DNA of 64,000 nt. It comes from Sphingomonas palmae. GTDB taxonomy: Bacteria; Pseudomonadota; Alphaproteobacteria; Sphingomonadales; Sphingomonadaceae. Where the stretch lies: assembly GCF_900109565.1 (NCBI RefSeq), contig NZ_FNZZ01000001.1, positions 248,001 through 312,000 of the forward strand, given 5' to 3'. Below are positions 16,879 to 26,690 of the stretch, piece by piece (the stretch's first letter is position 1; every line of letters starts with the position of its first letter). The notes under the pieces were generated by a model, which had not been told where the DNA came from, did not search any database, and saw nothing but the letters and a program-made list of their open reading frames with translations. The position numbers and the translations under genes are program-made.

Positions 16879-17666
16879 CGGCGCCGGACGCACCCGCGCG
16901 TCGCTCCGAACTTGCGCGCAGGACAATGGCTGCTGCGGTGATGGCGGCGGTCGCACTGGCGGCGCTGGTGGCGGGTGGGTTCATCTACTGGCTGCTGATG
17001 GTCGTCATCGCGCTGTTCATGATGGCGGAATGGTCGGACCTGACGGCGACGCCAGCACGTGAGAAACGGCTGGCGCAATATGCCGTCTCGGTACCGCTGG
17101 CGATCCTGGCGCCGATCGCCGCCGGGGCGAGCTTCCTCGCGATCGGACTGATCGCGGCCGCTTTCTTCTTCACCGCGATCGTGACCCGGCGTGGGTGGCT
17201 GGCGAGCGGAACGATCTACTGCGCGCTACCGGTGCTGTCGCTCGTGCTGATCCGCGAGCAGGATCACGGATTGCTGCTGTCGCTCTGGGCACTGGTGCTG
17301 GTGTGGATGACCGATATCGGTGCGTTCTTCGCCGGGCGCGCGATCGGCGGGCCGAAGCTTGCGCCGCGTGTCAGCCCCAACAAGACCTGGGCCGGGCTGA
17401 TCGGCGGGATCGTCGCGGCGACGCTGTTCGCGCTGGTGCTCCACGTCGCCTATAATTTGCCGCTGCGATTGCTGCTCGCGACACCGGTACTGGGCGTGCT
17501 CGCGCAGGGTGGTGATTTGTTCGAGAGCTGGCTGAAGCGTCGCGCGGGCGTGAAGGATTCGGGCAACATCCTTCCCGGGCACGGCGGCTTGCTCGATCGG
17601 CTCGACGGTCTGGTGCCGGTCGCACCGGTTGCGGCGCTGCTCGTCGTCGCGCCGGCGATCTTCTGA
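16875..17666 (+). CDS. cdsA: Phosphatidate cytidylyltransferase
   Basis: A 263-residue inner-membrane protein with about eight helices that makes CDP-diacylglycerol from phosphatidate and CTP, the branch point for pssA and phosphatidylglycerol synthesis. The CdsA signature near the C-terminus is intact: S-W-L-K-R-x4-K-D-S-G-N-I-L-P-G-H-G-G, plus SPNKTWAGLIGG. The GTG start overlaps uppS by 4 bases and the stop overlaps dxr by one (TGATG), so the block is tightly coupled. Confidence 0.97.
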   Translation: MTAPDAPARRSELARRTMAAAVMAAVALAALVAGGFIYWLLMVVIALFMMAEWSDLTATPAREKRLAQYAVSVPLAILAPIAAGASFLAIGLIAAAFFFTAIVTRRGWLASGTIYCALPVLSLVLIREQDHGLLLSLWALVLVWMTDIGAFFAGRAIGGPKLAPRVSPNKTWAGLIGGIVAATLFALVLHVAYNLPLRLLLATPVLGVLAQGGDLFESWLKRRAGVKDSGNILPGHGGLLDRLDGLVPVAPVAALLVVAPAIF

Positions 17667-18823
17667 TGCGGACGGTCACGATCCTGGGCGCGACCGGTTC
17701 GGTCGGCACCTCGACGCTCGACTTGGTCGAGCGCGAGCCCGAGCGGTTCCGCGTTCGCGCATTGACCGCGAACTGCGATGTCGAACGGCTCGCCGCGGCA
17801 GCGATCCGGACGCGCGCCGAACTCGCCGTCGTGGCGGACGAGACGTGTCTGCCCGCGCTACGCGAGGCGCTTGCCGGAACGAAGGTCGAGGCGGCGGGAG
17901 GACCGCAGGCGGTCTGCGATGCGGCTGAACTGGGTGCTGACTGGACGATGGGCGCGATCGTCGGCTGTGCCGGGCTTGCCCCGACGATGGCGGCGATCCG
18001 CGCTGGCGGCACCGTCGTGCTCGCCAACAAGGAACCGCTCGTCTCAGCCGGCGACCTGATCATGCAGGCCGCGGCGGAGCACGGCGCGACGCTGCTGCCG
18101 GCAGACAGCGAGCACAACGCGATCTATCAATGCTTTGACTTCGCGCGACCCGAGCGGGTGCGGAGGATCATCCTGACCGCGAGCGGCGGTCCGTTCCGCG
18201 ACGCCACGCTCGAGCAGATGGCGGCGGTCACGCGCGAGCAGGCGGTCGCGCACCCGAACTGGTCGATGGGCGCGAAGATCTCGGTCGACAGCGCGACGAT
18301 GATGAACAAGGGGCTCGAGTTGATCGAGGCGGCGCGGCTGTTTCCGGTCGCCGCGGGCCGCATCGAGATCGTCGTCCACCGTCAGTCGGTCATCCATTCG
18401 ATGGTCGATTACGTCGATGGCTCGATGCTCGCGCAACTGGGGCCGAGCGACATGCGCGTGCCGATCGCGCACTGCCTCGCCTGGCCCGACCGTATGGCGA
18501 CGCCGATGGCGCCGCTCGACCTCGTAAAGCTTGGCCGACTTGATTTCGAGGCGCCCGATCCGGTCCGCTTCCGCGCGCTGGCGCTGGCTCGGACAGCGTT
18601 GGAGGAGGGCGGCGCACGGCCCGCGATCCTGAATGCCGCCAACGAGGTCGCGGTGGCGGCGTTCCTCGCCGACCGCATCGGCTTTCTTGAAATCGCCGCA
18701 ATCGTGGAAGATACCTTGAGCCGCTACGCTCCCGAGGCGCCGGAGACGATCGACGCGGTGATCGCGATCGACGCGGAGGCGCGCAGACTCGCGGGCGAGC
18801 GCGTAGAGGATTGCGTGGCTTGA
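17666..18823 (+). CDS. dxr: 1-deoxy-D-xylulose 5-phosphate reductoisomerase
   Basis: A 385-residue enzyme of the MEP isoprenoid pathway, converting DXP to MEP with NADPH. The N-terminal dinucleotide fold shows LGATGSVGTSTLDLV; further motifs are LANKEPLVSAGDL, LPADSEHNAIYQ (metal ligands), LTASGGPFR and VHRQSVIHSMV. Length is typical. The pathway continues in this window with the fused ispDF at 42.8 kb and feeds uppS just upstream. It is coupled to rseP by a TTGA overlap. Confidence 0.98.
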   Translation: MRTVTILGATGSVGTSTLDLVEREPERFRVRALTANCDVERLAAAAIRTRAELAVVADETCLPALREALAGTKVEAAGGPQAVCDAAELGADWTMGAIVGCAGLAPTMAAIRAGGTVVLANKEPLVSAGDLIMQAAAEHGATLLPADSEHNAIYQCFDFARPERVRRIILTASGGPFRDATLEQMAAVTREQAVAHPNWSMGAKISVDSATMMNKGLELIEAARLFPVAAGRIEIVVHRQSVIHSMVDYVDGSMLAQLGPSDMRVPIAHCLAWPDRMATPMAPLDLVKLGRLDFEAPDPVRFRALALARTALEEGGARPAILNAANEVAVAAFLADRIGFLEIAAIVEDTLSRYAPEAPETIDAVIAIDAEARRLAGERVEDCVA

Positions 18824-19953
18824 TCCAGACCCCGGGACTGTTGCTGACCATCCTGGCGTTCGCGCTGGTGATCGGCCCGCTCGTCTTCATCCACGAACTG
18901 GGCCACTATCTCGCCGGACGCTGCTGCGGCGTGAAGGCGGAAGCGTTCTCGATTGGGTTCGGGCGCGAGATCGCGGGATGGACCGACCGGCGTGGCACGC
19001 GCTGGCGGCTCGCGCTGCTGCCGCTCGGCGGATACGTCAAGTTCGCGGGCGATATGAGTGCCGCCGGGCGCAGCGATCCCGACTGGCTGCTGCTGCCGCC
19101 CGAGGAGCGTGCGCAGACATTTCAGGCGAAGCCGGTATGGCAGCGCGCGATCATCGTCGCGGCTGGGCCGGCGATCAACTTCCTTTTCGCCATCCTCATC
19201 CTCACCGGCTTCGCGCTCGCCTACGGCGACGCACAGACACCGGCGGTGGTGGGACAGGCGATGCCGGGTACGGCCGCGGCGCAGGCGGATCTTCGCCCCG
19301 GCGACAAGATCGACGCGCTCGGCGGGCGTCACGTCGACACGTTCGAGGACATGGTCCGCTACGTGAAGATCCGCGCCGGCGAACGCGTCCGCATCGATTA
19401 CGTTCGCGACGGACAGGCCGATCACGTCGAGGCGCAGATCGGCACGCAGGAGCAGCGTGACCGGTTCGGCAACGAGTACAAGGTTGGGCTGCTCGGTATC
19501 GCCCCCGGAAACCCGGTGGTACGTCCTGTCGGCATGCTGGAGGCGCCCGTCGTCGCGGTGCGCCGCACGGGCGAGATTATCGAGATGATGGTGGAAACGA
19601 TCGGCCAGATCATTTCCGGCCGGCGCTCGGTCAAGGAGCTCGGCGGGCCGCTGGCGATCGCCAAGGTGTCGGGCGAGCAGATCACGCTAGGCTGGGACGC
19701 GTTCGTGTTCCTGCTCGCGCTCGTGTCCATCAATCTGGGGTTCATCAACCTGCTGCCAGTGCCGATGCTCGACGGCGGGCACCTGTTGTTCTACCTGATC
19801 GAGGCGGTCAGGCAGAAACCGGTCGGCGCGCAAGCACAGGAGTGGGCTTATCGCGGCGGATTGGCGGCGGTGCTGGCGTTAATGATGCTCGTCACCTTCA
19901 ACGATCTCGGCAACTTCGGACTGTGGCGGCACCTGGCCGGCTTGATCGGCTGA
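18820..19953 (+). CDS. rseP: RIP site-2 metalloprotease
   Basis: A 377-residue intramembrane zinc protease. HELGH lies in the first helix at residues 25-29, one PDZ domain follows (roughly 125-195, with PGDKIDALGGRHVDTFEDM), and the third metal ligand is in the late membrane segment NLLPVPMLDGGHLLFY. Members cleave anti-sigma factors and remnant signal peptides in the inner membrane. Start choice: TTG at 18820, overlapping the dxr stop, with AGAGGA 9 bases upstream; an in-frame TTG at 18811 sits too close to that site. Placement before bamA is the common proteobacterial order. Confidence 0.95.
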   Translation: MIQTPGLLLTILAFALVIGPLVFIHELGHYLAGRCCGVKAEAFSIGFGREIAGWTDRRGTRWRLALLPLGGYVKFAGDMSAAGRSDPDWLLLPPEERAQTFQAKPVWQRAIIVAAGPAINFLFAILILTGFALAYGDAQTPAVVGQAMPGTAAAQADLRPGDKIDALGGRHVDTFEDMVRYVKIRAGERVRIDYVRDGQADHVEAQIGTQEQRDRFGNEYKVGLLGIAPGNPVVRPVGMLEAPVVAVRRTGEIIEMMVETIGQIISGRRSVKELGGPLAIAKVSGEQITLGWDAFVFLLALVSINLGFINLLPVPMLDGGHLLFYLIEAVRQKPVGAQAQEWAYRGGLAAVLALMMLVTFNDLGNFGLWRHLAGLIG

Positions 19954-20014
19954 CGCAGGTGTTGCAGGGGCGGGCGCGAGCCTGGCGAGCGCAACGGGTT
20001 TTCTCGAAGGTAAC

Positions 20015-22735
20015 ATGGTGACGGTTCTGAACGTTTCAACTTCGCGGACGCGTGCCCTGCCGGCGCTGCTGGGCTGCACCATCCTCGCCGGGCTGCCGCT
20101 CGCTGCGGCGGCGCAGACTGCGCCCGCGGCGACTGCGCCGACGGCCACGGCAACCGGGGCACAGACAACACCAGCTCCAGCACCTGGCGGCATCATCAAG
20201 ACGCTGCGCGTCGAGGGAACGCAGCGGATCGAGCCAGAAACGGCGCTCAGCTACACCAAGCTGCGGCTGGGTCAGCCGTACAGCAACGAGCTGCTCGATC
20301 AGGCGATCAAGGACCTCTACGCCAGCGACCTGTTCGCCGACGTGTCGATCGAGGGCGCCGCGACGGGCGACATCGTGATCCGCGTGCGCGAGAACCCGAT
20401 CATCAATCGCGTCATCCTGGAAGGCAACAAGCGCCTGAAGGACGACAAGATCACCAAGGAGATCAAGCTCAAGCCGCGGCAGATCTTCACGCGCTCGGCC
20501 GTTCGCGCCGACGTCGCGCGCATCGTCGAGCTGTATCGTCGGCAAGGCCGGTTCGCCGCCTCGGTCGATCCGAAGATGGTCAACCTCGACCAGAACCGCG
20601 TCGATATCGTGTTCGAGATCAGCGAGGGGCCGAAGTCCAAGGTTCGCCAGATCAACATTCTCGGCAACGAGAAGTTCAAGGACAGCGAGCTGCGCGCGCA
20701 GATGGCGACCAAGGAGGCGCGATTCACGCGTCTGCTGTCGTCGAACACCTCCTACGATCAGGATCGCCTCGCCTACGATCAGCAGAAGCTGCGCCAATTC
20801 TATCTGACACAAGGTTACGCCGACTTCCGCGTGACCTCCGCCGTCGCCGAGCTGACGCCGGACAAGAAGGACTTCATCATCACCTACGTGGTGGAGGAAG
20901 GACCGCGCTACAAATTCGGCGACGTGACCGTCGACAGCGACATTCGCGACTTCGATGGCAAGCAGCTCGCCAAGACGCTGTCGATCAAGAAGGGCGACTG
21001 GTACAACGCGAAGGCGGTCGAGGACACGGTCGACAGCCTCAGCCAGACCACCGGCCTGTTCGGCTACGCCTTCACCGACGTATCGCCCGAATTCAATCGC
21101 GACCGTGACGACCTCACGATGTCGATCAACTTCCACATCGCGCAGGCGCAGCGCACCTACGTCGAGCGGGTCGAGATCACCGGTAACACGCAGACGCAGG
21201 ACAAGGTGGTGCGGCGCGAGATCCGCCTCGCCGAAGGTGATGCGTTCAACAGCTTCCAGGTCAAGCGCAGCCAGGATCGCATCAACTCGCTCGGCTATTT
21301 CCAGGACAAGTTCGAGATCAAGCAGGAGCAGGGCTCCGCGCCGGACCGCGTGGTGCTGAACGCCGCCGTCGAAGAGAAATCGACCGGCGAGCTGCAGCTG
21401 TCGGCCGGCTATTCGAGCCTAGAGCGCTTCATCATCCAGGCGAACATCACGCAGCGCAACTTCCGCGGGCGCGGCCAGGAGCTGCGCGCGGGTGTCAATT
21501 ATTCGAGCTATTCCAAGTCGATCGAGCTCGGCTTCACCGAGCCGTATCTGTTCGACAAGAACATCGCGGTCGGCGTCGACGTGTTCCGGCGCGACTACAA
21601 TTCGTTCAACTACATCGGCAACGATCGCAACACGACCTACGGTCAGGTGTCGACCGGCTTTCAGGTCCGCGCGGGCGTACCGTTGACCGAATATTGGCAG
21701 CTCGCCGCGCGCTACGGCCTGTCGTATGACGAAGTGACGCTCGACGAGAACACCTTCTTCACCAACGGGCAGTGCGACGTGTTGAAGGCGGGCAGCTATC
21801 TCTGCTCGGCGCTCGGCAACCGCTTTACTTCGTCGATCGGCTACTCGCTGATCTACGACAGCCTCAACAGCCGCCTGCGCCCGACCGCGGGCCAGCGCTT
21901 GTCGTTCAGCCAAGACTTCGCCGGGCTGGGCGGCGACGTGAAGTACATCCGCACGCGCATCGAAGGCGCGAAGTTCAAGGGGCTGGGCAAGGGTTTCATC
22001 GCCTCGCTGACCGCGGAGGGTGGCTACATCCATTCGCTTGAGGGCGAGCGCGCCGACGGTAATGATCGCATCCGCATCAACGATCGCTTCTACCTCGGCA
22101 TGCCGCAGTTCCGCGGCTTCGACATTCGCGGCGTCGGTCCGCGCGTGCTGCGCACGCCGTACACGACGGACGCGAGCGGCAATCAGATTCTGCAGACCGA
22201 TCGCAGCCAGATCACCGACGACGCGCTCGGCGGTCGTGCCTATTACCTCGCCAAGCTGGAGCTCGAGCTGCCGCTCGGCTCGGGCGCGCGCGAACTCGGC
22301 CTTCGTCCGTCGATCTACGCGCAGGTCGGCAGCCTGTGGGGTTTGAAGCGCCCGCCGCTGACCGCCAACTTCCCGACGACGGTCATCGACGGCAAGACCG
22401 TGGTGCTGCCGCTGCCGCTGACCAACAGCGCCGGCGCGCCTGTCTACACCTACACGCTCGCCGACGGCAGTGTCGCGACGACGATCTGTTCGGCTGGTGT
22501 GCCGGGGGCAGGCGGCACCTGCAACGGTGTCGTACCCAACAACCCGTTGATCCGGTCCAACCCGTTCCAGGAGCAGTATCTGGGCGACTCGCCCAAGCCG
22601 CGGGTGACCGTCGGTGTCGGCGTCAACTGGAACTCGCCGTTCGGGCCGCTTCGTATCGATCTCGCCAAGGCACTCGTCACCCAGCCGGGCGACGACCCCA
22701 AACTTGTTACCTTCAACGTAGGGACGCAGTTCTGA
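20015..22735 (+). CDS. bamA: Outer membrane protein assembly factor BamA
   Basis: A 906-residue Omp85 protein that inserts beta-barrel proteins into the outer membrane. It has a signal peptide, an Ala/Thr/Pro-rich linker to about residue 65, five POTRA domains to about 440 (for example [34 protein letters not shown]) and a C-terminal 16-strand barrel. The loop-6 motif appears as FRGF. The barrel has a Gly/Ala/Thr-rich insertion near residues 780-845, between two late strands, which looks like a surface loop. The last residues, NVGTQF, end in Phe as in barrel signals. Its stop overlaps the skp-like start. Confidence 0.98.
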   Translation: MVTVLNVSTSRTRALPALLGCTILAGLPLAAAAQTAPAATAPTATATGAQTTPAPAPGGIIKTLRVEGTQRIEPETALSYTKLRLGQPYSNELLDQAIKDLYASDLFADVSIEGAATGDIVIRVRENPIINRVILEGNKRLKDDKITKEIKLKPRQIFTRSAVRADVARIVELYRRQGRFAASVDPKMVNLDQNRVDIVFEISEGPKSKVRQINILGNEKFKDSELRAQMATKEARFTRLLSSNTSYDQDRLAYDQQKLRQFYLTQGYADFRVTSAVAELTPDKKDFIITYVVEEGPRYKFGDVTVDSDIRDFDGKQLAKTLSIKKGDWYNAKAVEDTVDSLSQTTGLFGYAFTDVSPEFNRDRDDLTMSINFHIAQAQRTYVERVEITGNTQTQDKVVRREIRLAEGDAFNSFQVKRSQDRINSLGYFQDKFEIKQEQGSAPDRVVLNAAVEEKSTGELQLSAGYSSLERFIIQANITQRNFRGRGQELRAGVNYSSYSKSIELGFTEPYLFDKNIAVGVDVFRRDYNSFNYIGNDRNTTYGQVSTGFQVRAGVPLTEYWQLAARYGLSYDEVTLDENTFFTNGQCDVLKAGSYLCSALGNRFTSSIGYSLIYDSLNSRLRPTAGQRLSFSQDFAGLGGDVKYIRTRIEGAKFKGLGKGFIASLTAEGGYIHSLEGERADGNDRIRINDRFYLGMPQFRGFDIRGVGPRVLRTPYTTDASGNQILQTDRSQITDDALGGRAYYLAKLELELPLGSGARELGLRPSIYAQVGSLWGLKRPPLTANFPTTVIDGKTVVLPLPLTNSAGAPVYTYTLADGSVATTICSAGVPGAGGTCNGVVPNNPLIRSNPFQEQYLGDSPKPRVTVGVGVNWNSPFGPLRIDLAKALVTQPGDDPKLVTFNVGTQF

Positions 22736-23397
22736 TGAAGACCTTCAAGACCATCCTGCTCGCCGCCGCGCTCGCGACGCCGGGCGTTATCGCGGCCGGT
22801 GCTGCCAGCGCGCAGGTGAACGGTGTCGCCGTCGCCGATCCCGAGGCGGCAATCGCCAACTCGCGCGCGTTCACGACCGCGGTGTCGCAGATCCAGACGG
22901 CCTACAAGGCGCAGCTCGATCAGGCGAACACGCGCCGCAACGCAATCCAGGCCGAGCTCCAGCCGCTCGTCACTGCCGCGCAGACCGCGGCGCGTGCACC
23001 CGGCGCGACCGAAGCGTCGCTGCGTCCGCAGCTGCAGGCGATTCAGACCAAGGAGCAGGCGGGCAATGCCGAGCTGCAGCGCCTGACCGCACCGGCGCAG
23101 CGCGCACGCGCCTACGCCGCCGAGCAGGTGCAGCGCCAGCTCGCCACCGCGGTGCAGAACGTGGTCAAGGCGAAGAACGTCAGCCTGCTCGTCTCGCCGC
23201 AGGCGACGCTGTTCACGCAGCCTGCCGCCGACATCACGCCGGCGATCACCGCCGAGCTCGACCGTCTGGTCCCGAGCGTCAGCACCGCGGTTCCCGCCAA
23301 CTGGCAGCCGGGTCAGGCAGCCGGCGCGCCGGCCGCAGCAGCGCCCGCCGCTGCAGCACCCGCGACCAGCAACCGGAAGGCGCCGTCCGGCCGGTGA
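22735..23397 (+). CDS. skp: OmpH/Skp-family periplasmic chaperone
   Basis: A 220-residue exported protein. The signal peptide is followed by a small beta element ([12 protein letters not shown]), two long amphipathic helices with coiled-coil character (about 50-140, rich in Q, A and R) and the [13 protein letters not shown] strand, which is the Skp layout. A Pro/Ala-rich tail of about 35 residues is extra. Skp holds unfolded outer-membrane proteins on the way to BamA, which is encoded immediately upstream with a one-base overlap. The sequence is diverged, but position and architecture agree. Confidence 0.88.
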   Translation: MKTFKTILLAAALATPGVIAAGAASAQVNGVAVADPEAAIANSRAFTTAVSQIQTAYKAQLDQANTRRNAIQAELQPLVTAAQTAARAPGATEASLRPQLQAIQTKEQAGNAELQRLTAPAQRARAYAAEQVQRQLATAVQNVVKAKNVSLLVSPQATLFTQPAADITPAITAELDRLVPSVSTAVPANWQPGQAAGAPAAAAPAAAAPATSNRKAPSGR

Positions 23398-23903
23398 GCG
23401 ACGCGCAGGTAACCGATAGCGCGGCAGACGAGGCGAAGGCGAGTGGGTCGATCGGCCCGCTCGACATCGCGCGCGTTATGGCCGCACTGCCGCATCGTTA
23501 CCCGATGCTGCTGGTCGACCGTGTCGAGGAGCTGATCCCCGACCGGTCGATCGCCGCGATCAAGGCGGTGACGATCAACGAAAGCTTCTTCCAGGGGCAT
23601 TTCCCCGGTCGCCCGATCATGCCGGGCGTGCTGATCGTCGAAGCGCTGGCGCAGGCGGCGGGCGTGCTCGCGGTTGAGAGCCTGGGCCTCGCCGGCTCGG
23701 GCAAGCTCGTCTACTTCATGGCGATCGACGAGGCGAAGTTTCGCGCGCCGGTCGAACCGGGCGTTCTGCTGCGGCTCGAGGTCGAGTTCGTCCAGAAACG
23801 CAGCAGCGTGTGCAAGTTCGCCGGCCGCGCGCTGATCGACGGCAAGGTTGCGGCGCAGGCGAATTTTACCGCCATGATCGCCGATCCACCGAAAGCAGCG
23901 TGA
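23394..23903 (+). CDS. fabZ: 3-hydroxyacyl-ACP dehydratase FabZ
   Basis: A 169-residue hot-dog-fold enzyme of fatty-acid elongation. Catalytic His69 is in GHFPGRP and Glu83 in [22 protein letters not shown] is the usual early motif. The N-terminus is about 20 residues longer than in E. coli. The GTG start overlaps the skp-like stop by 4 bases. In most Gram-negatives lpxD stands between skp and fabZ and lpxA/lpxB follow; none is here, and rpmE comes next. Confidence 0.97.
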   Translation: MSDAQVTDSAADEAKASGSIGPLDIARVMAALPHRYPMLLVDRVEELIPDRSIAAIKAVTINESFFQGHFPGRPIMPGVLIVEALAQAAGVLAVESLGLAGSGKLVYFMAIDEAKFRAPVEPGVLLRLEVEFVQKRSSVCKFAGRALIDGKVAAQANFTAMIADPPKAA

Positions 23904-23913
23904 CGCGCATCCT

Positions 23914-23942
23914 TTGACTTTCGTGCGCGCGGGCGCTACCCG
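23914..23942 (+). promoter_or_regulatory. Putative rpmE promoter with GC-rich hairpin
   Basis: TTGACT (23914-23919), 17 bases, then TACCCG (23937-23942), a good -35 with a weak -10. The same stretch contains a 9-base perfect hairpin, 23925-23933 with 23939-23947, which could instead terminate fabZ transcription although it lacks a T-run. Confidence 0.35.
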
Positions 23943-23990
23943 CGCGCGCTTCCAGGCTGGTCGGAACCAGCCATTGAACGGAGAATACCC

Positions 23991-24221
23991 ATGAAGACCG
24001 GAACGCACCCCGACTATCACATGATCAAGGTGCAGATGACCGACGGCACCGTGTACGAGACCCGCTCCACCTGGGGCAAGGAAGGCGACACGATGACGCT
24101 CGAGATCGATCCGCTGGCGCACCCGGCCTGGACCGGCGGTCGCGGCCAGATGCTCGACCAGGGCGGTCAGGTCGCGCGCTTCAACAAGCGTTTCGGCGGT
24201 GGTCTGACGCTGCGCAAGTAA
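23991..24221 (+). CDS. rpmE: 50S ribosomal protein L31 (zinc-free form)
   Basis: A 76-residue L31 with [27 protein letters not shown] and [25 protein letters not shown]. It contains no cysteine, so it is the C-minus form that does not bind zinc, as is usual in alphaproteobacteria. ACGGAGAA precedes ATG. L31 bridges the 50S and 30S subunits. Confidence 0.97.
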   Translation: MKTGTHPDYHMIKVQMTDGTVYETRSTWGKEGDTMTLEIDPLAHPAWTGGRGQMLDQGGQVARFNKRFGGGLTLRK

Positions 24222-24276
24222 GCGCTCGGCTCGCGTGGGTAATGACCTGTTAGGGATGTCGATCTAGCATTCCGGC

Positions 24277-24603
24277 ATGGCAACCTTCGCAGCCGAATTC
24301 GAACCTGCTCAAACGCAAGGCCGGCGCCGCTCTCCGCGTGCGCCGGTTTCGTTTGATGCGCGCCTCGGCGGGCAGGGGGGCATGGGGCGGACGCTGTGTA
24401 AGGTCGTCGACCTGTCGCTGCACGGCTGCCGGTTGCAGACCTATTCCGCGATGAAACGCGGCCAGACGATCTGGCTCAACCTGCCGCAGATCGGGCCGAT
24501 CGCGGCCGACGTGATGTGGGCGGACGATTTCACCGCCGGCTGCCAGTTCCACGCACCGCTCAATGAAACTGCTTTCGACGAACTGGTCGAGCGCTTCGCC
24601 TGA
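24277..24603 (+). CDS. PilZ domain protein
   Basis: A 108-residue protein consisting of one PilZ domain. The c-di-GMP signature is present in two parts: RRRSPRAPVSFDA (the R-x3-R type arm) and VDLSLHGCRL (D-x-S-x2-G type). It is a likely c-di-GMP receptor; partners are unknown. A PAS-GGDEF cyclase that could supply the ligand lies at 58.2 kb. A tRNA-Ser gene follows on the opposite strand. Confidence 0.85.
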   Translation: MATFAAEFEPAQTQGRRRSPRAPVSFDARLGGQGGMGRTLCKVVDLSLHGCRLQTYSAMKRGQTIWLNLPQIGPIAADVMWADDFTAGCQFHAPLNETAFDELVERFA

Positions 24604-24611
24604 ACAGCGGG

Positions 24612-24701
24612 TGGCGGAGAGAGTGGGATTCGAACCCACGGTGAGCGTGAACCCACGGCGGTTTTCAAGACCGCTGCCTTAAACCACTCGGCCATCTCTC
24701 C
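24612..24701 (-). tRNA. tRNA-Ser (anticodon TGA)
   Basis: A class II tRNA on the minus strand. Acceptor GGAGAGA pairs with TCTCTCC, discriminator G and encoded CCA follow. The anticodon loop is CTTGAAA with TGA (reads UCA); the long variable arm GTGGGTTCACGCTCAC and the T-arm GTGGGTTCGAATCCCAC are clear. Confidence 0.97.
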
Positions 24702-24805
24702 GCGTGCTGAGTGCTGCGCGCCGCTTAGGCCGGTTGCGGTGCCGCGTGCAAGCCCGGCGACGATTGGCTGTTTGCCTGTCCCCGCCGCTATGCCACAACG
24801 CAGGC

Positions 24806-25852
24806 ATGCGAATAGGGCGAGCGATATCCTCCGGGTGGCGTGCCGGTGTCTCCGCCGCGGTGTGTCTGCTGTTGAGTGCGCCATCTGCGATGGCACAGGA
24901 TGAGAGCGGGTTTCAGGCGTACCTCTCCGGGCTGCGATCGTCGGCGATCGCGGCCGGCGTGCGGCCGGCGACAATCGCGTCGGTGTTCCCGACGCTCAGC
25001 TACAATCAGCGCGTCGTCGATCTCGACCGGCAACAGCCCGAGCAGAACAACAACAGCGCGATCCCGATGTTCGCGCCCTATCGCACGCAGCACGTCGACG
25101 CGGCGCGGATCAGGCGCGGGCGCGCCACCTATCAGGAGCAACGATCGCGGCTCGCGCGCGTCGAGGCACAGACCGGCGTACCCGAGGAGATCATGGTCGC
25201 GATCTGGGGGCACGAGACCAATTACGGTTCGTACACCGGTAATTTCGACCTGCTGCGCAGCCTCGCCTCGCTCGCCTACGAAGGGCGTCGTCGTAGCCTT
25301 TTCCAGGGCGAGTTCATCGCCGCGCTGAAGATGATCGATCGCGGCGTGCCGCGCTCCCGACTGGTCGGCAGCTGGGCAGGTGCGACGGGGAACCCGCAGT
25401 TTCTGCCGTCCGCCTATCTTCGCCTCGCGCGCGACGCCGACGGCGACGGCTTCGCGGACATTTGGGGCAGTGCGGCGGATACGCTCGCCTCGATCGGCAA
25501 TTATTTCACGCAAGCCGGCTGGCGTGCGGGTGAGCCGTGGGGTGTCGCGGTCGACGTACCTGCCGGGTTCGATCGCGTTGCCGTTACCAACCGTCTCGTT
25601 TCACCGCGTTGCCCGCGCGTCTTTGCGCGGCACAGCGGGTGGCGTACGATGGCGGAGTGGCGCGCGCTTGGCATCGCGCCGCAGCGTGGCAGCTGGCCGC
25701 GCGACACGATCCAGGCGGTGATGATCGAGCCTGACGGGCCGGGTCGCACAGCCTATCTGCTGACGGGTAATTACCGCGTGATCCTGGATTACAATTGCTC
25801 CAATTTCTATGCCCTGTCGGTAGGGCTGCTGGCCGATGAGATCGCACGCTAA
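24806..25852 (+). CDS. Lytic murein transglycosylase, MltB type
   Basis: A 348-residue protein with a signal peptide (ending near SAMAQD) and an SLT/MltB catalytic domain. The active-site Glu is in VAIWGHETNYG, followed by the family segments LASLAYEGRR, GVPRSRLVGSWAGATGNPQFLPSAY and DADGDGFADIWGS. It cleaves the MurNAc-GlcNAc bond with 1,6-anhydro formation in the periplasm. There is no lipobox, so it is probably soluble. The frame is open upstream to 24704 inside the tRNA, but the ATG at 24806 starts the signal peptide. It overlaps the SPOR protein gene by 17 bases. Confidence 0.93.
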   Translation: MRIGRAISSGWRAGVSAAVCLLLSAPSAMAQDESGFQAYLSGLRSSAIAAGVRPATIASVFPTLSYNQRVVDLDRQQPEQNNNSAIPMFAPYRTQHVDAARIRRGRATYQEQRSRLARVEAQTGVPEEIMVAIWGHETNYGSYTGNFDLLRSLASLAYEGRRRSLFQGEFIAALKMIDRGVPRSRLVGSWAGATGNPQFLPSAYLRLARDADGDGFADIWGSAADTLASIGNYFTQAGWRAGEPWGVAVDVPAGFDRVAVTNRLVSPRCPRVFARHSGWRTMAEWRALGIAPQRGSWPRDTIQAVMIEPDGPGRTAYLLTGNYRVILDYNCSNFYALSVGLLADEIAR

Positions 25853-26651
25853 CCTGCTGCTGCTCGCGCCGCTGCTGATCGCGGCGCAGCAGCCCGACGC
25901 GAGCGTCACTGGCCCACGCGGCACCGCCGGCAACGGAGAGGCGGGCGCATTCGATCGCGTTCAACGCGCGGCGACCCAGCCGGGTAGCGGGTTCACGGCC
26001 GCGCACGCGCAATTGCCGCTCGGCTCGGTCGCTGAAATCACTGATCTCGCCACCGGGCACATCATCCTCGTGCAAGTGACCGCCAGACCGGCTGCCATGA
26101 ACGGCGCCGAGATCACGCTGTCGACCGCGGCCGCACACGCGCTTGGTCTCTCGGGCGAGCGCGGCCTCGTACGGGTGCGCAGTATTCAGCCATCTGCCAG
26201 CGACCTCGCAGCGCTTCGCGCTGGCGGCAGCGCGGCGCCGCGCTTGTCTGCGCCTGACGCACTGCTGCGCGCCCTTCGCCGTGAGGTCGCCGCACCGACG
26301 CAAGCGTCTCCACCAGTTACAGCGACTGTCGCGGCCAAGTCGGCGAAACCGCTCGTAGCGCCACCTACTTCCGCACCTGCCAAGCGCCCAATCACCAGCG
26401 CCGCTACCAAGCCGGCGCAGGCCACACCCGCTAAACCACGCGCCTCCGGACCGCTGGTGCAGGTAGCCGCTTTGCGCGACGAGGCGCGGGCTCGCGCCGT
26501 GGCACGGTCGCTCGGCGGTTATGTCGAGCAGGCATCGGGGTTCTGGCGCGTTCGTCTTGGCCCGTTCGCCGATCGTGCAGCGGCGCAGCGCGCACGTGAC
26601 GCGGCGATTTCGCGCGGTTATGGTGGCGCCTCGATCATCCAGGCTCCCTGA
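25836..26651 (+). CDS. rlpA: RlpA-like protein with SPOR domain, degenerate catalytic site
   Basis: A 271-residue protein with an N-terminal signal segment, a diverged RlpA-like double-psi beta-barrel (about 30-105), an Ala/Pro/Thr/Lys-rich linker and a C-terminal SPOR domain (about 205-271, with RVRLGPFADRAAAQRARDAA). SPOR domains bind denuded septal glycan. In active RlpA transglycosylases the acidic, His and Asp positions matter: here Glu35 and His57 (AAHAQLPLG) are kept, but the Asp of IDLS reads ITLS (Thr94). Activity is therefore doubtful. It overlaps the MltB-type gene and precedes dacC, a peptidoglycan-processing group. Confidence 0.75.
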   Translation: MRSHANLLLLAPLLIAAQQPDASVTGPRGTAGNGEAGAFDRVQRAATQPGSGFTAAHAQLPLGSVAEITDLATGHIILVQVTARPAAMNGAEITLSTAAAHALGLSGERGLVRVRSIQPSASDLAALRAGGSAAPRLSAPDALLRALRREVAAPTQASPPVTATVAAKSAKPLVAPPTSAPAKRPITSAATKPAQATPAKPRASGPLVQVAALRDEARARAVARSLGGYVEQASGFWRVRLGPFADRAAAQRARDAAISRGYGGASIIQAP

Positions 26652-26690
26652 ACGAGCCGCCCGAGCGCGGCCCAGTTGGAAAGTGCGTCA

